From: Polytrichum commune
Taxonomy: Eukaryota; Streptophyta; Polytrichopsida; Polytrichales; Polytrichaceae
Direction of reading: 5' to 3'
NCBI GenBank assembly: GCA_950295325.1
Contig: OX485806.1
Span: forward strand, 57,283,169-57,347,168
DNA length: 64,000 nt
The position numbers were made by a program, and so were the translations under genes. Below, one piece after another: positions 10,489-21,170 of the stretch; within the stretch, counting starts at the first letter, position 1; each line of letters opens with the position of its first letter. The notes under the pieces are model-generated. The model had not been told where the DNA came from and did no database searches. It saw only the letters and a program-made list of their open reading frames with translations.

Positions 10489-10646
10489 ACTCTAGTTCTC
10501 AATCTATTTTTACTTGTTTTGTGATCAAACTGTTAGGAGAATGTTGGAGATCTAGAGGGAATGAATGAGTAGGAAGGACGGATAGGACAAAGGAGAGGAA
10601 ACCCAGATCGGATCCAATTGCAGTACTATGGACCCTTTCTGAGTGT

Positions 10647-11110
10647 ACTGGGAAGGAAACCTCATAATTCCGGATGTCTGGGTAACGTCTACGTGAGATA
10701 GCTGTCGTTAGGACTGGGTAAGATTAAGGGGGTGCCGGACTTACGCCATCCGACCTTCTGAAGAGGTCTCACAGCCCCTGGGCGGGGCAATCCGGAAACT
10801 GGTACGGATCGCTCAGTTATCTCAGATTTAGTAGAGCCTAAGTTCATTGTATTCGGATCGGTCTGTCGGAAGGAGAGAAACCGGAGCGATTAGGATTCCG
10901 GTCCGGAGGTCATTTCCGGGGTGTAGTGGGAAGGAAACCTCATTATTCCAAATGCCTCGGTAATGTCCATGTGAGATAGCCGTCGTTAGGACTGGGTAAG
11001 ATCAGGGAGGTGCCGGACTTACGCCATCCGACCTTCTGAAGAGGTCTCACAGCCCATGGACGGGGCAATCCAGAAAGTGGCACGGATCACCCAGTTATCT
11101 CTGGATGAAT
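10647..11110 (+). repeat. Duplicated module in giant LTR copy 1
   Basis: A stretch of about 180-190 bp starting at 10647 (GGGAAGGAAACCTCATAATTCC) recurs at about 10925. Both contain GGTGCCGGACTTACGCCATC and end near a CAGTTATCTC phrase. The same pair, about 280 bp apart, is in the solo copy and in the minus-strand copy, so it is an original part of the LTR. Confidence 0.85.
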
Positions 11111-11549
11111 CTTGACGTTTCTGTCGTTGTAGTTCCGGGGAACCATCCGGATTCTCTGTGTGACCTGCCAGGAAAGATTAGGCCGATCCGGACTGGTTGT
11201 GATAGAAATCCGGATTTTGACCATACAGGGACGTCTTCACCGGATGAACCAAATCATCATTGGAGGTAGGATATAGATAGGTATGTATTGAGGAAAGAGG
11301 CACGTAGGAGTAAGACGTAGTTATAGAGGTTCAATCCGGAAAGCAAGTCCCGGAACAAGGACTTCCAAGGGACCATCCGGATCCTCAAAGCCGATCCGGC
11401 CGGTGGTCGATTTTTCAAGCAGGAAGAGAAGGTCCTTGACATCCTACAGTTCACAGAATCCTTGGACGATACTCGGATCATCCGGACAAACCGGATTAAG
11501 CATTGAAAAACACCTATCCGGAAACTTTTGGTGTTCGTGTGCTCCCACA

Positions 11550-12065
11550 AAGCATCATTTTGGGGAGCCGGAATCCAAATTGGACCAAATCATCCAATTT
11601 ACCCGAAAGGATTCCTAGCCAACTTCCTGAATTTACCCACTCACCTTCAAGACAAGATTTTGGGAACAATCTGGAATGAGGGTGAGGGTTCAATGAAATC
11701 ATTATTAACAACGGATATCCTAGGTTGAGAGTTGACTTGAGGTTCTTGTTTCTCATTTATAACCAACATAAATTTCCCAATTTCCCAATTACCAAATTTG
11801 GTTATGGATGTTGGAATGGAGGGCTTTTTACTAGAAATGAAGCTCGTTTCTACTATGGACCTTTTGACCCTTGTGTAAGCGTTCACATACCAGATTTTTC
11901 AGATTTTTCACTCCAGGGCAAGAATTTTGTAAACTTTGCAAAATTGTGCTTAAATGGAAGAAGGCGGATGGTGAAACACGATAGGCAAGGTCGGACATAG
12001 GGTTTGTTTACGTATGATCCCATGCAACTTCCATACTGGAAACTGCACATGAAAGATCACACGCA
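11550..12065. other. Unassigned spacer
   Basis: Between the giant LTR and the next LTR-like block there is no recognisable gene. A 91-codon open stretch (11725-12000) has no family I recognise. It may be the displaced flank of the giant LTR. Confidence 0.5.
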
Positions 12066-13619
12066 TGTCAGCCCTAAACTCCCACCCTTGTGCGTCGTAG
12101 TCCGGGTGAGAGCCTGTGGCGGACATGTGATTGATCAACCCTCTTGGCCTTAGGATTCAACTTCCCAGGTTCCACACCGGAACTTTAAACACACATTTCT
12201 TTATTCCAAGAACACAAGGTTACAAGTATTCACAAATACTGTTTTCCTTTGTGGGTATTTCCAAACCCCTCATTTCATAAACCTTCAGCACACCACACTT
12301 AAACCTTTAAACCTTAATACAATAAGTTACCCTGCGGTTGGTTGATACCAATCCAAGTTAGCAGTTGGGTTTAATCACCCTTCCCGCTACACATTCCAAC
12401 TTGGCTCACATCCACACAACTAAAACACTTATTAATGACTTAGCCTCTACTCTACGGAATACTCCAATCTGACTATCAAACTCTCATGTCACTACCCCCT
12501 ACATTGACCATGTGATCAATTAGTGCCTAATCATGTTCGGTGAGTAAGCCTTATTTCCCAGCCCAAAACCATAACAACCAACGGTAATCACCCCCCTGCC
12601 TCCTAACGGCTCCACAGTACCTTCCGACCTTGCTGATCCTTGAATATGTTCTCTGCCGCCATACTCCCTCGCTTCCAACTACCTGCATTGCAGCAATGGC
12701 TCTGTATATTGCCGAGACAGGGGACTGTGGGGCGTTCCTACCCTCAGTTGTCTCGATCTCACCGAGCAGTCAAGAGGCAACCCTGCCGCAAAAGCTCAAA
12801 ACTCCCAACCCCGAAGTTGGCTGCCCTTTCGCAGCTGAGAGTTATCCTTCGAGAGGAGACTGAATCAGACCATTTTCTTCTCCCAGCAATATCAAAATTT
12901 ACAGCCGAGGTATTCACCTCCGACCTGAATCACAACCTCTCAACTGAGCATGCCATTGCCCTTCCAGATGCCAACATCAGGAGCCCAGCTGCGATTGTTG
13001 GGTCGCTAATTAACATTGATCATTTAAGATTCCTGCACCGAATTCCAGCATGATACCCACCTTCCCCAAATGTGCAGAATGTGGCCTAGCAACCAGACCG
13101 CTCCTCGAATGTGTAGTTTTTTTCCTTGGCACCCAGCTTCTCACAGTGCCAGCAGAAGAGTTGACTGCCTTTTTCCTCTCTGCCACAGGTGTTGCATTCA
13201 ATTGAGCCGCAGGTGCTTCTTCGGGCCCTCCCGCATCCTTCTCAACTAGCCTCCACCATACTAGTGCGTCTCAAGAACCAGGGAACCCTTTGAGCTCTTC
13301 CGAATTCCATGTGCACAACCGGGCTTATGCCGCCAGCCCTCCGTCTGTAGCCACATTACTCCCACAGCATCCTTCGCCTCTCCCCCTCCTATTCCTATCC
13401 TTGCACTCCCGCTTCCGCTTGCTGGCCGATCATTCCCTTGCCCCCTGTTATTGCCCTTGCACTTCCCCGAGGAGAGAGAGAAGAGCAGCCACCGAACACC
13501 GAACAGGGCCCCTGGATCTGATATTCCGGAACCAATCTGGAATTTTTGAAAGGACCCCCCTTTGAATGAACAATTAACTTACCCTACTCGCCCAACTAAC
13601 CTTGGATCAAGGCCATTCA

Positions 13620-14304
13620 TGTCGCAACCGTTGCTAGGCCCCCTTGACAATCTTGCCAATTTTCAATTCTAGCAAAGGTTACGAGCGCTAACCATTCGCA
13701 TTCCGCCATGCCAATGGTTAGTTCCTCCTACCCCGGACCTTATAGTTCATAGGAGGGAACCAACCCTCCTACTTTGCTTTCGGGGCTCACCCCTTAATCG
13801 GTAACCCATTCCTAGATGTGGACTTCCATCCATGGAAGTCCAACCCCATGTTCATCATCGCGTTGCCGGAGCAACACTACAACAACCCGAACCACACTAG
13901 GCAACTATGGCCTCACATTGGGCCAATGCCCATGGAGGCCGTGCCGTTCGGCCTCGAGTGGGTGAGGCCACACCACCTCACCCATATAAGCCTCTAGGAC
14001 TCTACACGGGGCCCCTACCCCACCGTCAACCAACCTCTTGTCTCTCCACCAAGAGTTGGGGCCAAGTAGACAATTCCCCTTAGCTGCTGGACCTAGAAGA
14101 CCCCCAGCAGCTTCAGACCATCATAACTTCCTTGTATGATGTTTGATGCTAACAAGCGACCCCTCCATCTTCATCTACGCTTCACGTAGATGCTGATGGA
14201 CTCCTCACTTGCCCCATTCGGGCAAGTCTTGAGGAAGTTATGCCTGTTAAAACCTTGGCAGTCCCGGGAATCACTCCCAGGCACTGCTGTACCAGGGCGC
14301 TGTC
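13620..14304 (-). repeat. Truncated 3' LTR of element B
   Basis: It matches the 3'-terminal 685 bp or so of the intact LTR at 19081-20056. At 14304 the match stops after GGCGCTGTC, within the large LTR palindrome, and internal-region sequence begins. The missing part corresponds to 19768-20056. Confidence 0.9.
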
Positions 14305-15080
14305 ACTTGAGGGCATCGACTATACTCGTAGTCGGCACACCAATTCTCAAGTTTCCATCCTCTATGGTGCCGCATTGTGTTTACCTTAGGGCGCGACCTC
14401 CACAATGCATCTTCAAATTTGGCATAGTCTCAAAGGTGTCACTCCTAGGTGGTCCGTTAGCGACCTTGGATCTCTCCTCCAAGGACCTAACCTATACTAG
14501 ACCCACCTACTTTGGGACTCACTTGGGTTGCCCTTCCTTTGGGGCCTTCCCCCGTTAGGCTCCACTAGCCTAACATGACACATCTAGGCGAGACCTCAAC
14601 GTTTCCACTAAATTGTCTCGGTTGCAACTCCGAGATGGCTTTCCATTGTTAAGCCACGCCTCCATCGCGCGGGGGTGATGCCAAGTCCCGCCCAACTCGG
14701 TTCCCACTTTGCTCTTTCGAGACATGGGTTCATGACTCCCATGTGCCAATTCTCGTTAGCTCGCGTATAGCACTTTTATGAGCACACACCATCACCTTGT
14801 CCCCGCCCGGACAAGCCCACAACTAAGAAGTTTCTTGGTTTTATCCAAGGCCCCTCCAAGCCATGGCCCCCAATTACTCGGCTTACCCAACCTAGTTTGG
14901 CATGTCTATTCCCCCTCTTCTACTAACCAAGCACAAGTACAAGACTAGGACCTCATCTCATACTCTTCTCTTTGCACCACTAAAGTTTGGATTTTATTCC
15001 CTCAAGCCAAAGAACAAGTTCATGTTGTGGAGTAATTAGCCTCGAAGCTAAGTGTGCTACTAGCGTCTCTCCCCCACTAA
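14305..15080 (-). other. Non-coding 3' internal region of element B
   Basis: It is the counterpart of 8291-9075 in element A, for example the stretch about Tyr-free GGGCGCGACCTCCACAATGC near 14390. No coding sequence is supported. The polypurine tract itself is deleted. Confidence 0.75.
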
Positions 15081-15086
15081 AGGAGA

Positions 15087-15530
15087 TTGATGTCCTCATC
15101 AATGCCTACGCTTCATTTTATTGGAATGTCTAGCCTTAGTTTCTTCAAAGTGCTTTACCAATTCCTTGGCGTTCATCATGTCTCTTGCCGTTATCCACAC
15201 GGCTTCTTTCTTATGGTATCCTCACCATTTCACCAAGTACTCCTTTGTACATTTTCTTTTTTTTTCATTTGGGCTTCCTACACTTGAGGATGCCCTCTTA
15301 CGTCATGTTCCAAATGACCTCCACAAGGTTGGGAGGTGGCCTAATCACTTGCTTGTGATCGGCCACAAGGTGTCGTCCTAAAATGACTTTCGTAATGAGA
15401 CATGAAATGTCGGATGCACTTTGATCTCCGGCGGTAATTCCAACTTATATATGTCCTTGAACACTTGTTTCACAATGGGAAACGAAGCTCCAATTTTGGA
15501 CATGAACTTTAGAATGAGGCCTTTCGGCTA
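15087..15530 (-). pseudogene. Chromodomain and integrase tail remnant of element B
   Basis: It is the minus-strand counterpart of 7840-8290 in A. Frames change, but the FHVSL region (about 15390) and the Lys-rich chromodomain stretch (about 15200-15290) line up. It is not translatable as one protein. Confidence 0.6.
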
Positions 15531-15539
15531 AGTGAAGTT

Positions 15540-16560
15540 GTTCACATTCAACAACACCTTTTGGCCCACCTCATTCTCCACTTCGCGTTTTCCGGCATTG
15601 ACTTGCACTCCGTAGCACCTTTGGGCTTTCTCCACCAACAACTTGGTCATCTCCAAGACTTGTTTACCATCCTTGGCCAAGTCCTCACCATCTTGGTTGA
15701 ACTCTAGTGTTCAATGTGCCCCCTCGAGAGCTAGGTTAATAGGTTGGAGCGCATCCACTCCATAAGCCACCACGAAAGACCACCCCTTGGTAGCCGAGTG
15801 CGTGACTACATTCCAATTACACTCCGCTCGACCCACATAGTCCGCCCAATCTCCTTGGTCCGCCCCCACCAAGTTCCTCAAGTATTGCTTCAAGACTCCA
15901 TTCACACGCTCCGCTCTCCCATCCATTTGGGAATGCAAGGTCGTGCTAAACCTTAGTTTCATTCCGACCTCCTTAGAGAAATGCATTGAAAATGCACTTG
16001 TGAACTTTGGATCTTGAACCCACACAATCACTCTTGGCAACCCGTGGTGCCTCAACCATCCTTTGAGAAAAGGCTATGCGGTCTCCAACGCGGTGGCGGT
16101 TCCCACAATCGGCACCATGTGTGCCAACTTGGCAAACTGCTCTACCATCAACAAGATGGCATCATACCCATGTGACTCCGGCAAACTTGTGATCAAATCC
16201 ATGCACATACTATGCCATGGTGCCAACGGGATAGCCAACGGTTGCAAGAAACCGCCTTGCTTTTGGTAAGAGGCTCGGTTCACTTGGCAATTTATTCACG
16301 CCTTCACAAAGTTGGTTTTATCCTCCTTTATGCACCGCCAATGGTACCTCTTTGACACCATTCTATGGCGGCTTTTTCTTTTTCTTCTATGGCCGGCAAT
16401 AGGACTATCATATTCCTCCTTCAAAACCGATAGCCTCAACTTGCCTTGTGGCACATACACCCAACTTTGCTTGCACTTGAACAATCCGTCCACCAAGTTA
16501 ACCTCTTTGAGCACCTTGCTCTTGCGAAGCTCACCTAAAAGCTTTTGTGCTTTGGGGTAG
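15540..16560 (-). pseudogene. Integrase remnant of element B
   Basis: Read from 16514 downwards it has DSPIAGHR, then YQKQGGFLQPLAIPLAPW, MDLITSLPES with the first catalytic Asp (about 16200) and VQDPKFTS, where the second catalytic Asp is replaced (VWVQDP instead of VxDxDP). The Glu in DGRAERVNGVLKQYL (about 15900) is kept. Stops at about 16295 and 16070 split it. It is better preserved than element A around the Glu motif and worse at the second Asp, so the two copies decayed separately. Confidence 0.85.
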
Positions 16561-16775
16561 TTAATTTACCCCTCCCGTATTTTGCATCACAAGTTTCCTT
16601 CGCCGGCACACATTAGCCACAAGGTTTGGATGGTTCTTATTGCTTGGAACTCATCCGGTCTATTTAGCGCATCCGCACCACATTTCCGCAGTCCGGTTTG
16701 TGGATCAAATCCACCTTCATAAGCGCCAAACTATCATGCCACCGCAATGAGTTGGCGTTCACTTGCGCTTGTATG

Positions 16776-17709
16776 TCAAAATTCGTTTAGGACACATTGT
16801 CCATGTAGACCTTTGGTTTGTGCGACCCCAGATAATGTCGCCACATCTTCAAGCAATGCACTACGGCAAAGAAGTTCTTTGTCATGAGTTGGTTGTCTTC
16901 TTTGACAACCATCGAGCTTCATGCTCCCATATGCAAGGGCCATCCATCTTACACATAATCCACCATTGGCAAAGTCACCCACCCCCGTATGCACCTCAAA
17001 AGGTTTGACAAGCTCCGCGAACTTGAGCACGGGTGGCGAAGAGAACTTGGTCTTAAGCTCCCCCAAAGACTCGTGACAAACATCATCCCACTCTTGGGAT
17101 AGCCATTTCTTTCACAAGTGGGACAAGGTTGGACAACCATCGAGCTTCATGCTCTCATATGCAATGGCCATCCATCTTGCATCAACATCCGCCAATGGTA
17201 AAATCACTCACCCCCATATGCACCTCAAAGATTTGTCAATCTCCATGAACTTGAGCACGGGCGGCGAAGAGAACTTGGTCTTAAGCTTCCCAAAGGCTTT
17301 GTGGCAAGGCTCATCCCACTCTTGGGATAACCATTTTTTGCACAAGCCGGATAAGGTTTGACAACCATGGAGGTTAATTCTCCCATAAGCAATGGTCATT
17401 CATCTTGGATCACCATCCACCAATGGTAAAGTCCTTCGCCTCCATGTGCACCTCAAAATGCTTATGAAAACCCGGAAACTTAACCACATCTTGTGAAAAG
17501 AACTTGCTCTTGAGCTCCCCAAAGGCTTGGTGACAAGGCTCATCCCACTCTTGGAATAGCCATTTCCTCAATAAATTGAATAAGGTCCTAGCAACCTTCA
17601 AAAACTCTCGAATGAAGTGGTGGTAGTAGTTGGCTAGGCCAACAAATGACCTAAGCCCTTTTTGAATGAAGGGCCAATTCTTCTTTTGGATTGCCTTGAC
17701 ATTTTTCAT
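16776..17709 (-). pseudogene. RT thumb and RNase H remnant of element B
   Basis: From 17709 downwards it reads the RT thumb (LRSFVGLANYYHHFIREF) and then three units of the thumb/RNase H junction array. It ends in the same PTHDKELLCR segment as A at about 16880. As in A, the sequence before it jumps from the start of RT straight to the thumb, so the palm is absent. Confidence 0.82.
16990..17600 (-). repeat. 228-bp tandem array inside pol, three units
   Basis: The landmark CTCTTGGGATAGCC (reverse of the element A landmark) occurs at 17091, 17319 and, changed by one base, 17548, with spacing 228 and 229. It is the same unit as in element A but with one copy fewer. Confidence 0.9.
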
Positions 17710-17789
17710 GTTCGTCCACCAACTTCCTTTGTCACCACAAACCTCAAGAACTCAATCTCTCGTTGAGCAAAGTTGTTTTTCACTCCTTG

Positions 17790-18268
17790 GCGATAACTTT
17801 TTGGACAACATATTGGTGAATGCATTCTTGTACCTCACCAATATCCCACCAATGTGATTTGGGGGAGGCCCATCTTTCCTAGCCTCCCCATACGTTCCTT
17901 GGAGTTGCTCCAATTGAACCACGACCATTATGTTTTCTATTTTTCATTTGGTCCATTAAGACCAAATTCAACTTGGGTCCTCCTACCATAGGAGTCTTTG
18001 TCAATTTGAACTTTAATTCTTTGCCATTATGACACATCATAATGCACCGCAAGAACACCGGCTTGCATCTCACATCTATCATGTGAGTTTCAAAGAAGGC
18101 GGCCTTCACAATGACATGAATTTCATCTATTTCACATGGTGTGAAATTTTGACAAAAATCCAATGTCCCACATTGAAAGGTTACATGCATTGCGCCCTCC
18201 TTTGTCTCATGCGGTTCGCCCTTTCCAAACCGCACCTTGGTTGGTTTGTCCGCTCTATCAATCGGCAA
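17790..18268 (-). pseudogene. Protease-like domain and linker of element B
   Basis: It is the counterpart of 4893-5423 in A, with closely similar protein (ADKPTKVRFGKGEPHETKEG at the start). The frame stays open for 129 codons (18268 to 17879), then breaks before the RT start. The poly-A run of element A is absent here. Confidence 0.7.
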
Positions 18269-18289
18269 GCCCCAACTCCCTTATGAGTT

Positions 18290-19040
18290 TTGGGCTCAAG
18301 AAGGAATGGTTGCCTCTTTGTCAACCCATGAGACATTTCTCCCATTCATTTGAGCCTCAAGGTACAAAAGACTTGGCCTCGGCTTAAGGCTACTAGCCTT
18401 GGCCACAATGCCATCGTCTTACATTCGGTCCGCGGCACAAGTATTATTTGGCGTGGTACCTATCTCCCCTCAACGTCCATTGTTGTAAGGCACCGCCAAA
18501 TTTCTTATTGGGGTCATCGGCCTTAATGCTCATGGCAATTTTGATGATCCCCGCCACAACCTCAATAAACTTTGGAAATTTGAACTTGGTATTCACCACC
18601 CGCTTTTGAAACCCACCTAAAACGATGCATTTCTTAGAAAGCTCGTTCATCTAAGATGTACAATTCATTTGGGTGTGAAATTCGCGCATATACGCCTTAA
18701 GAGGCCCGGACGCCTCATTTCCACCAAATTCATTCCAACATCAATACCTTCCAAGCATTTTGAATTGGAATTTCAATCCAACATTAATGCCCTCCAAGGT
18801 TTTGTGGGCATTTGGTATTCTAGGCCCCAAATGTTTTTTGAGGTGTGCGGGAGCCCTTTCAAAGGACTCCACCATTTTCCTTACCGAATCCACCATCATG
18901 CCTACCATTGTCATTAGAACCAATGGTAGTGTCAAATTCCATTTACACATGATCTTTGTTCCAATTTGAGCCTTACAACCTTTTGGGAACCCCGGGCTCA
19001 CCATAATAACCCTCACATTTGATCGCCATGTCTCCCTCAA
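18290..19040 (-). pseudogene. gag remnant of element B
   Basis: A 99-codon stretch (19040 to 18741) and a 68-codon stretch (18650 to 18444, MNELSKKCIVLGGFQKRVVN) match the gag pieces of element A. The spacing is the same, with frame breaks between them. The zinc-knuckle region is shortened compared with A. Confidence 0.7.
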
Positions 19041-19066
19041 AGTGCTAGCTCAAATATTCGAACCCT

Positions 19067-19078
19067 GCTCTGATACCA
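19067..19078 (-). other. Primer-binding site, initiator tRNA-Met
   Basis: GCTCTGATACCA on the plus strand is TGGTATCAGAGC on the coding strand, two bases from the LTR end at 19081. It is identical to the site in element A. Confidence 0.95.
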
Positions 19079-19080
19079 AG

Positions 19081-20056
19081 TGTCGCAACCCTTGCTAGGC
19101 CCCCCTTGACAATCTTGCTAATTTTCAATTCTAGCAAAGGTTACGAGCGCTAACCATTCGCATTCCGCCATGCTAATGGTTAGTTCCTCCTACCCCGGAC
19201 CTTATAGTTCATAGGAGGGAACCAACCCTCCTACTTTGCTTTCGGGACTCACCCCTTAATCGGTAACCCATTCCTAGATGTGGACTTCCATCCATGGAAG
19301 TCCAACCCCATGTTCATCATCGCGTTGCCGGAGCAACACTACAACAACCCGAACCATACTAGGCAACTATGGCCTCACATTGGGCCAATGCCCATGGAGG
19401 CCGTGCCGTTCGGCCTCGGGTGGGTGAGGCCACACCACCTCACCCATATAAGCCTCTAGGACTCTACACGGGGCCCCTACCCCACCGTCAACCAACCTCT
19501 TGTCTCTCCACCAAGAGTTGGGGCCAAGTAGACAATTCCCCTTAGCTGCTGGACCTAGAAGCCCCCTAGCAGCTTCAGACCAATCATAACTTCCTTGTAT
19601 GATGTCTGATGCTGACAAGCGACCCCTCCATCTTCATCTACGCTTCACGTAGATGCCGATGGACTCCTCATGTGACCCATTCGGGCAAGTCTTGAGGAAG
19701 TTATGCCTGTTTAAACCTTGGCAGTCCCGGGAATCACTCCCAGGCACTGCTGTACCAGGGCGCTGTCCCGGGACAGCGCCCCACTCAAATGGCCATAACT
19801 CTTAGCTCACACCTCCGCTTGAGGTGATCTTGAGCATTCTAGAATCACCACGCCATGAGCTACGCATAGCTCATGGCCTTACCCTTGTGCCTCGTAGTCT
19901 CCGTGGGTGGGAGGCGTTCTCAACGCCCAGGGCCCTCACCCACACTAGGATCACTTGGGCCCTCACACCAATGGCGCCACAAGTCCCGGGTGTCACTCCG
20001 GGGTCCCCCTTGTGCCCATGGTGTTTTGGGCACTCTTCATGGAGAGGTGCGCGACA
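19081..20056 (-). repeat. 5' LTR of element B
   Basis: It is 976 bp and on the minus strand begins TGTCGCGCACC and ends GGGTTGCGACA, the intact form of the terminus that has decayed in A. It holds the same hairpin series as A, including the 11-bp stem at about 19850-19880 with loop CGCA. Confidence 0.94.
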
Positions 20057-20487
20057 ATTCACCAAGGTGCATCCAATTTCACTTAACCTAACCCACTGCT
20101 TTAGTTTCTTTTTCACTTTTAATAACAAGAGTTTCTCAATCAACCCCACTAAATCCAATTAGCACCTAACACCCTTAACTAATTCTAAACTTACCCCCTT
20201 TAGCTACCCACTCCCACCAATACTAAATTTCAATAATTTTAATGATTAAAAAGACATGGGGGCATAATATCGGGCTCACACTCACACAATTACCCTTAAA
20301 TCCCTTAAGGCTAACTTCAAGAGCTTTAACGGTCTACACTTACAACTTAACTTAACTGAAACACAATTCCATCGGCTGGGGAGTTGTTAATGCAACATAC
20401 AAGTGTGGGCATCATATTGGGCTCACATAACTGGCGACCATCTCGGATTGAATCTAGAAATCTCTTGTTCCGCATGCAAGTGTCTCT

Positions 20488-20945
20488 TCATGCCCTGTAT
20501 TCCTTACACCGACTGCCTGCCGTACGTGTCGGGAAGCTCTCACCGTTTAGTGTCTCCAATTGCAATGAGTTGTTTGAGAACGCCTCACGAACAAGGTACG
20601 GCCCCAACCAAACTGCATCAAACTTACTTGGAAACTCAAGCTTCCGTGCATCTTGAATCATCATCATCATACCTGGCTTGAGTGCCCTCTTCTTGTGTTG
20701 TTTGTTGAAGGTGATCTTCCTTCGCCTTTGGGTGGCCTCGAAGTGTTGAGCTGCCATTCTCCTCCTTTCATCGAGCTCCTCTAAGGTTGTCAGCCTATTC
20801 TTCAATGATTGACTATCCGTGAGACGCAAACTTACTGCAACTCGTAATGACTCCACCTCGAATTCAATGGGTAGTGTTGCCTCCATCCCATACACTAAGG
20901 AAAATGGAGTAGACTGTGTCGTCACTATGGCCTTATTAACTAAAA
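20488..20945 (-). pseudogene. Integrase C-terminal fragment, non-chromovirus Ty3/gypsy
   Basis: There are 145 open codons reading TPFSLVYGMEATLPIEFEVE, then a long helical segment (LEELDERRRMAAQHFEATQ) and VWLGPYLVREAF, ending CKEYRA. This is the C-terminal half of a Ty3/gypsy integrase after the catalytic Glu. No chromodomain follows, and the layout resembles the Tat/Athila group. The sequence upstream (above 20945) is unrelated, so the fragment is truncated. Block D1 begins about 60 bp after its stop, consistent with being its 3' LTR. Confidence 0.85.
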
Positions 20946-21170
20946 TGAGCTAATTGGGCCATTATGAGACAATTCGTACCGATGGGACCGTGCACTGGGA
21001 ACGTGGTTCACAAGTAAATACCTGTGAATTGCCATCATTGACAAGGTTTAGTAGAACAAGAGGAAGGTCATCAAGATAGACTAACACACTATTTCATGCA
21101 CATTGGTGTATATATATAAACTACAATAATGCATATTCTTGCCCAAAGAAAAATTTAGCCCAGTTGTAAT

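Larger units (their letters stand above)
947..11549 (+). repeat. Giant LTR copy 1, interrupted by element A
   Basis: It begins TGTGGGAG at 947 and ends GCTCCCACA at 11549, matching the ends of the solo copy at 59416-63385. Without the 7147 bp of element A and its target duplicate it measures about 3.46 kb. The difference from the 3.97-kb solo copy is mostly a deletion of roughly 510 bp inside the coding region, joining near 1640. No primer-binding site follows 11549 and no flanking 5-bp duplication is visible (CGGGG before, AAGCA after), so the insertion site has been rearranged. The upstream region (AACGG motifs, TATA-like box), reading frame, AATAAA and two downstream direct repeats follow in the same order as in the other copies. 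Confidence 0.85.
13620..20056 (-). mobile_element. Element B, chromovirus of the same family as A, partly deleted
   Basis: It is inserted on the minus strand with a perfect 5-bp target duplication ATTCA (13615-13619 and 20057-20061). It has a complete 976-bp 5' LTR (19081-20056), a tRNA-iMet primer site and decayed gag to chromodomain in the same order as A. It shares the missing RT palm and has three units of the 228-bp pol array. Its 3' LTR (13620-14304) lacks the first 289 bp, and the polypurine tract beside it is gone. Because the target duplication is intact, this deletion happened after insertion. Confidence 0.93.
12066..20427 (-). repeat. LTR-like block D1, interrupted by element B
   Basis: Read on the minus strand it starts TGTGAGCCC (20427) and ends GGCTGACA (12066), giving TG...CA ends and about 1.92 kb once element B is removed. 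An integrase C-terminus lies about 60 bp upstream on the same strand, as expected of a 3' LTR. Its far end shares the phrase GTGCGTCGTAGTCCGGGTGA with block D2 (28895-30654). No target duplication was found. Interior reading frames are not conserved between D1 and D2 and are not called. Confidence 0.5.

Noticed and set aside
12630-13565. Open frames of 77-137 codons in block D1
   Set aside because: They are not conserved in block D2, overlap in several frames and have Pro/Ser/Leu-rich chance composition.
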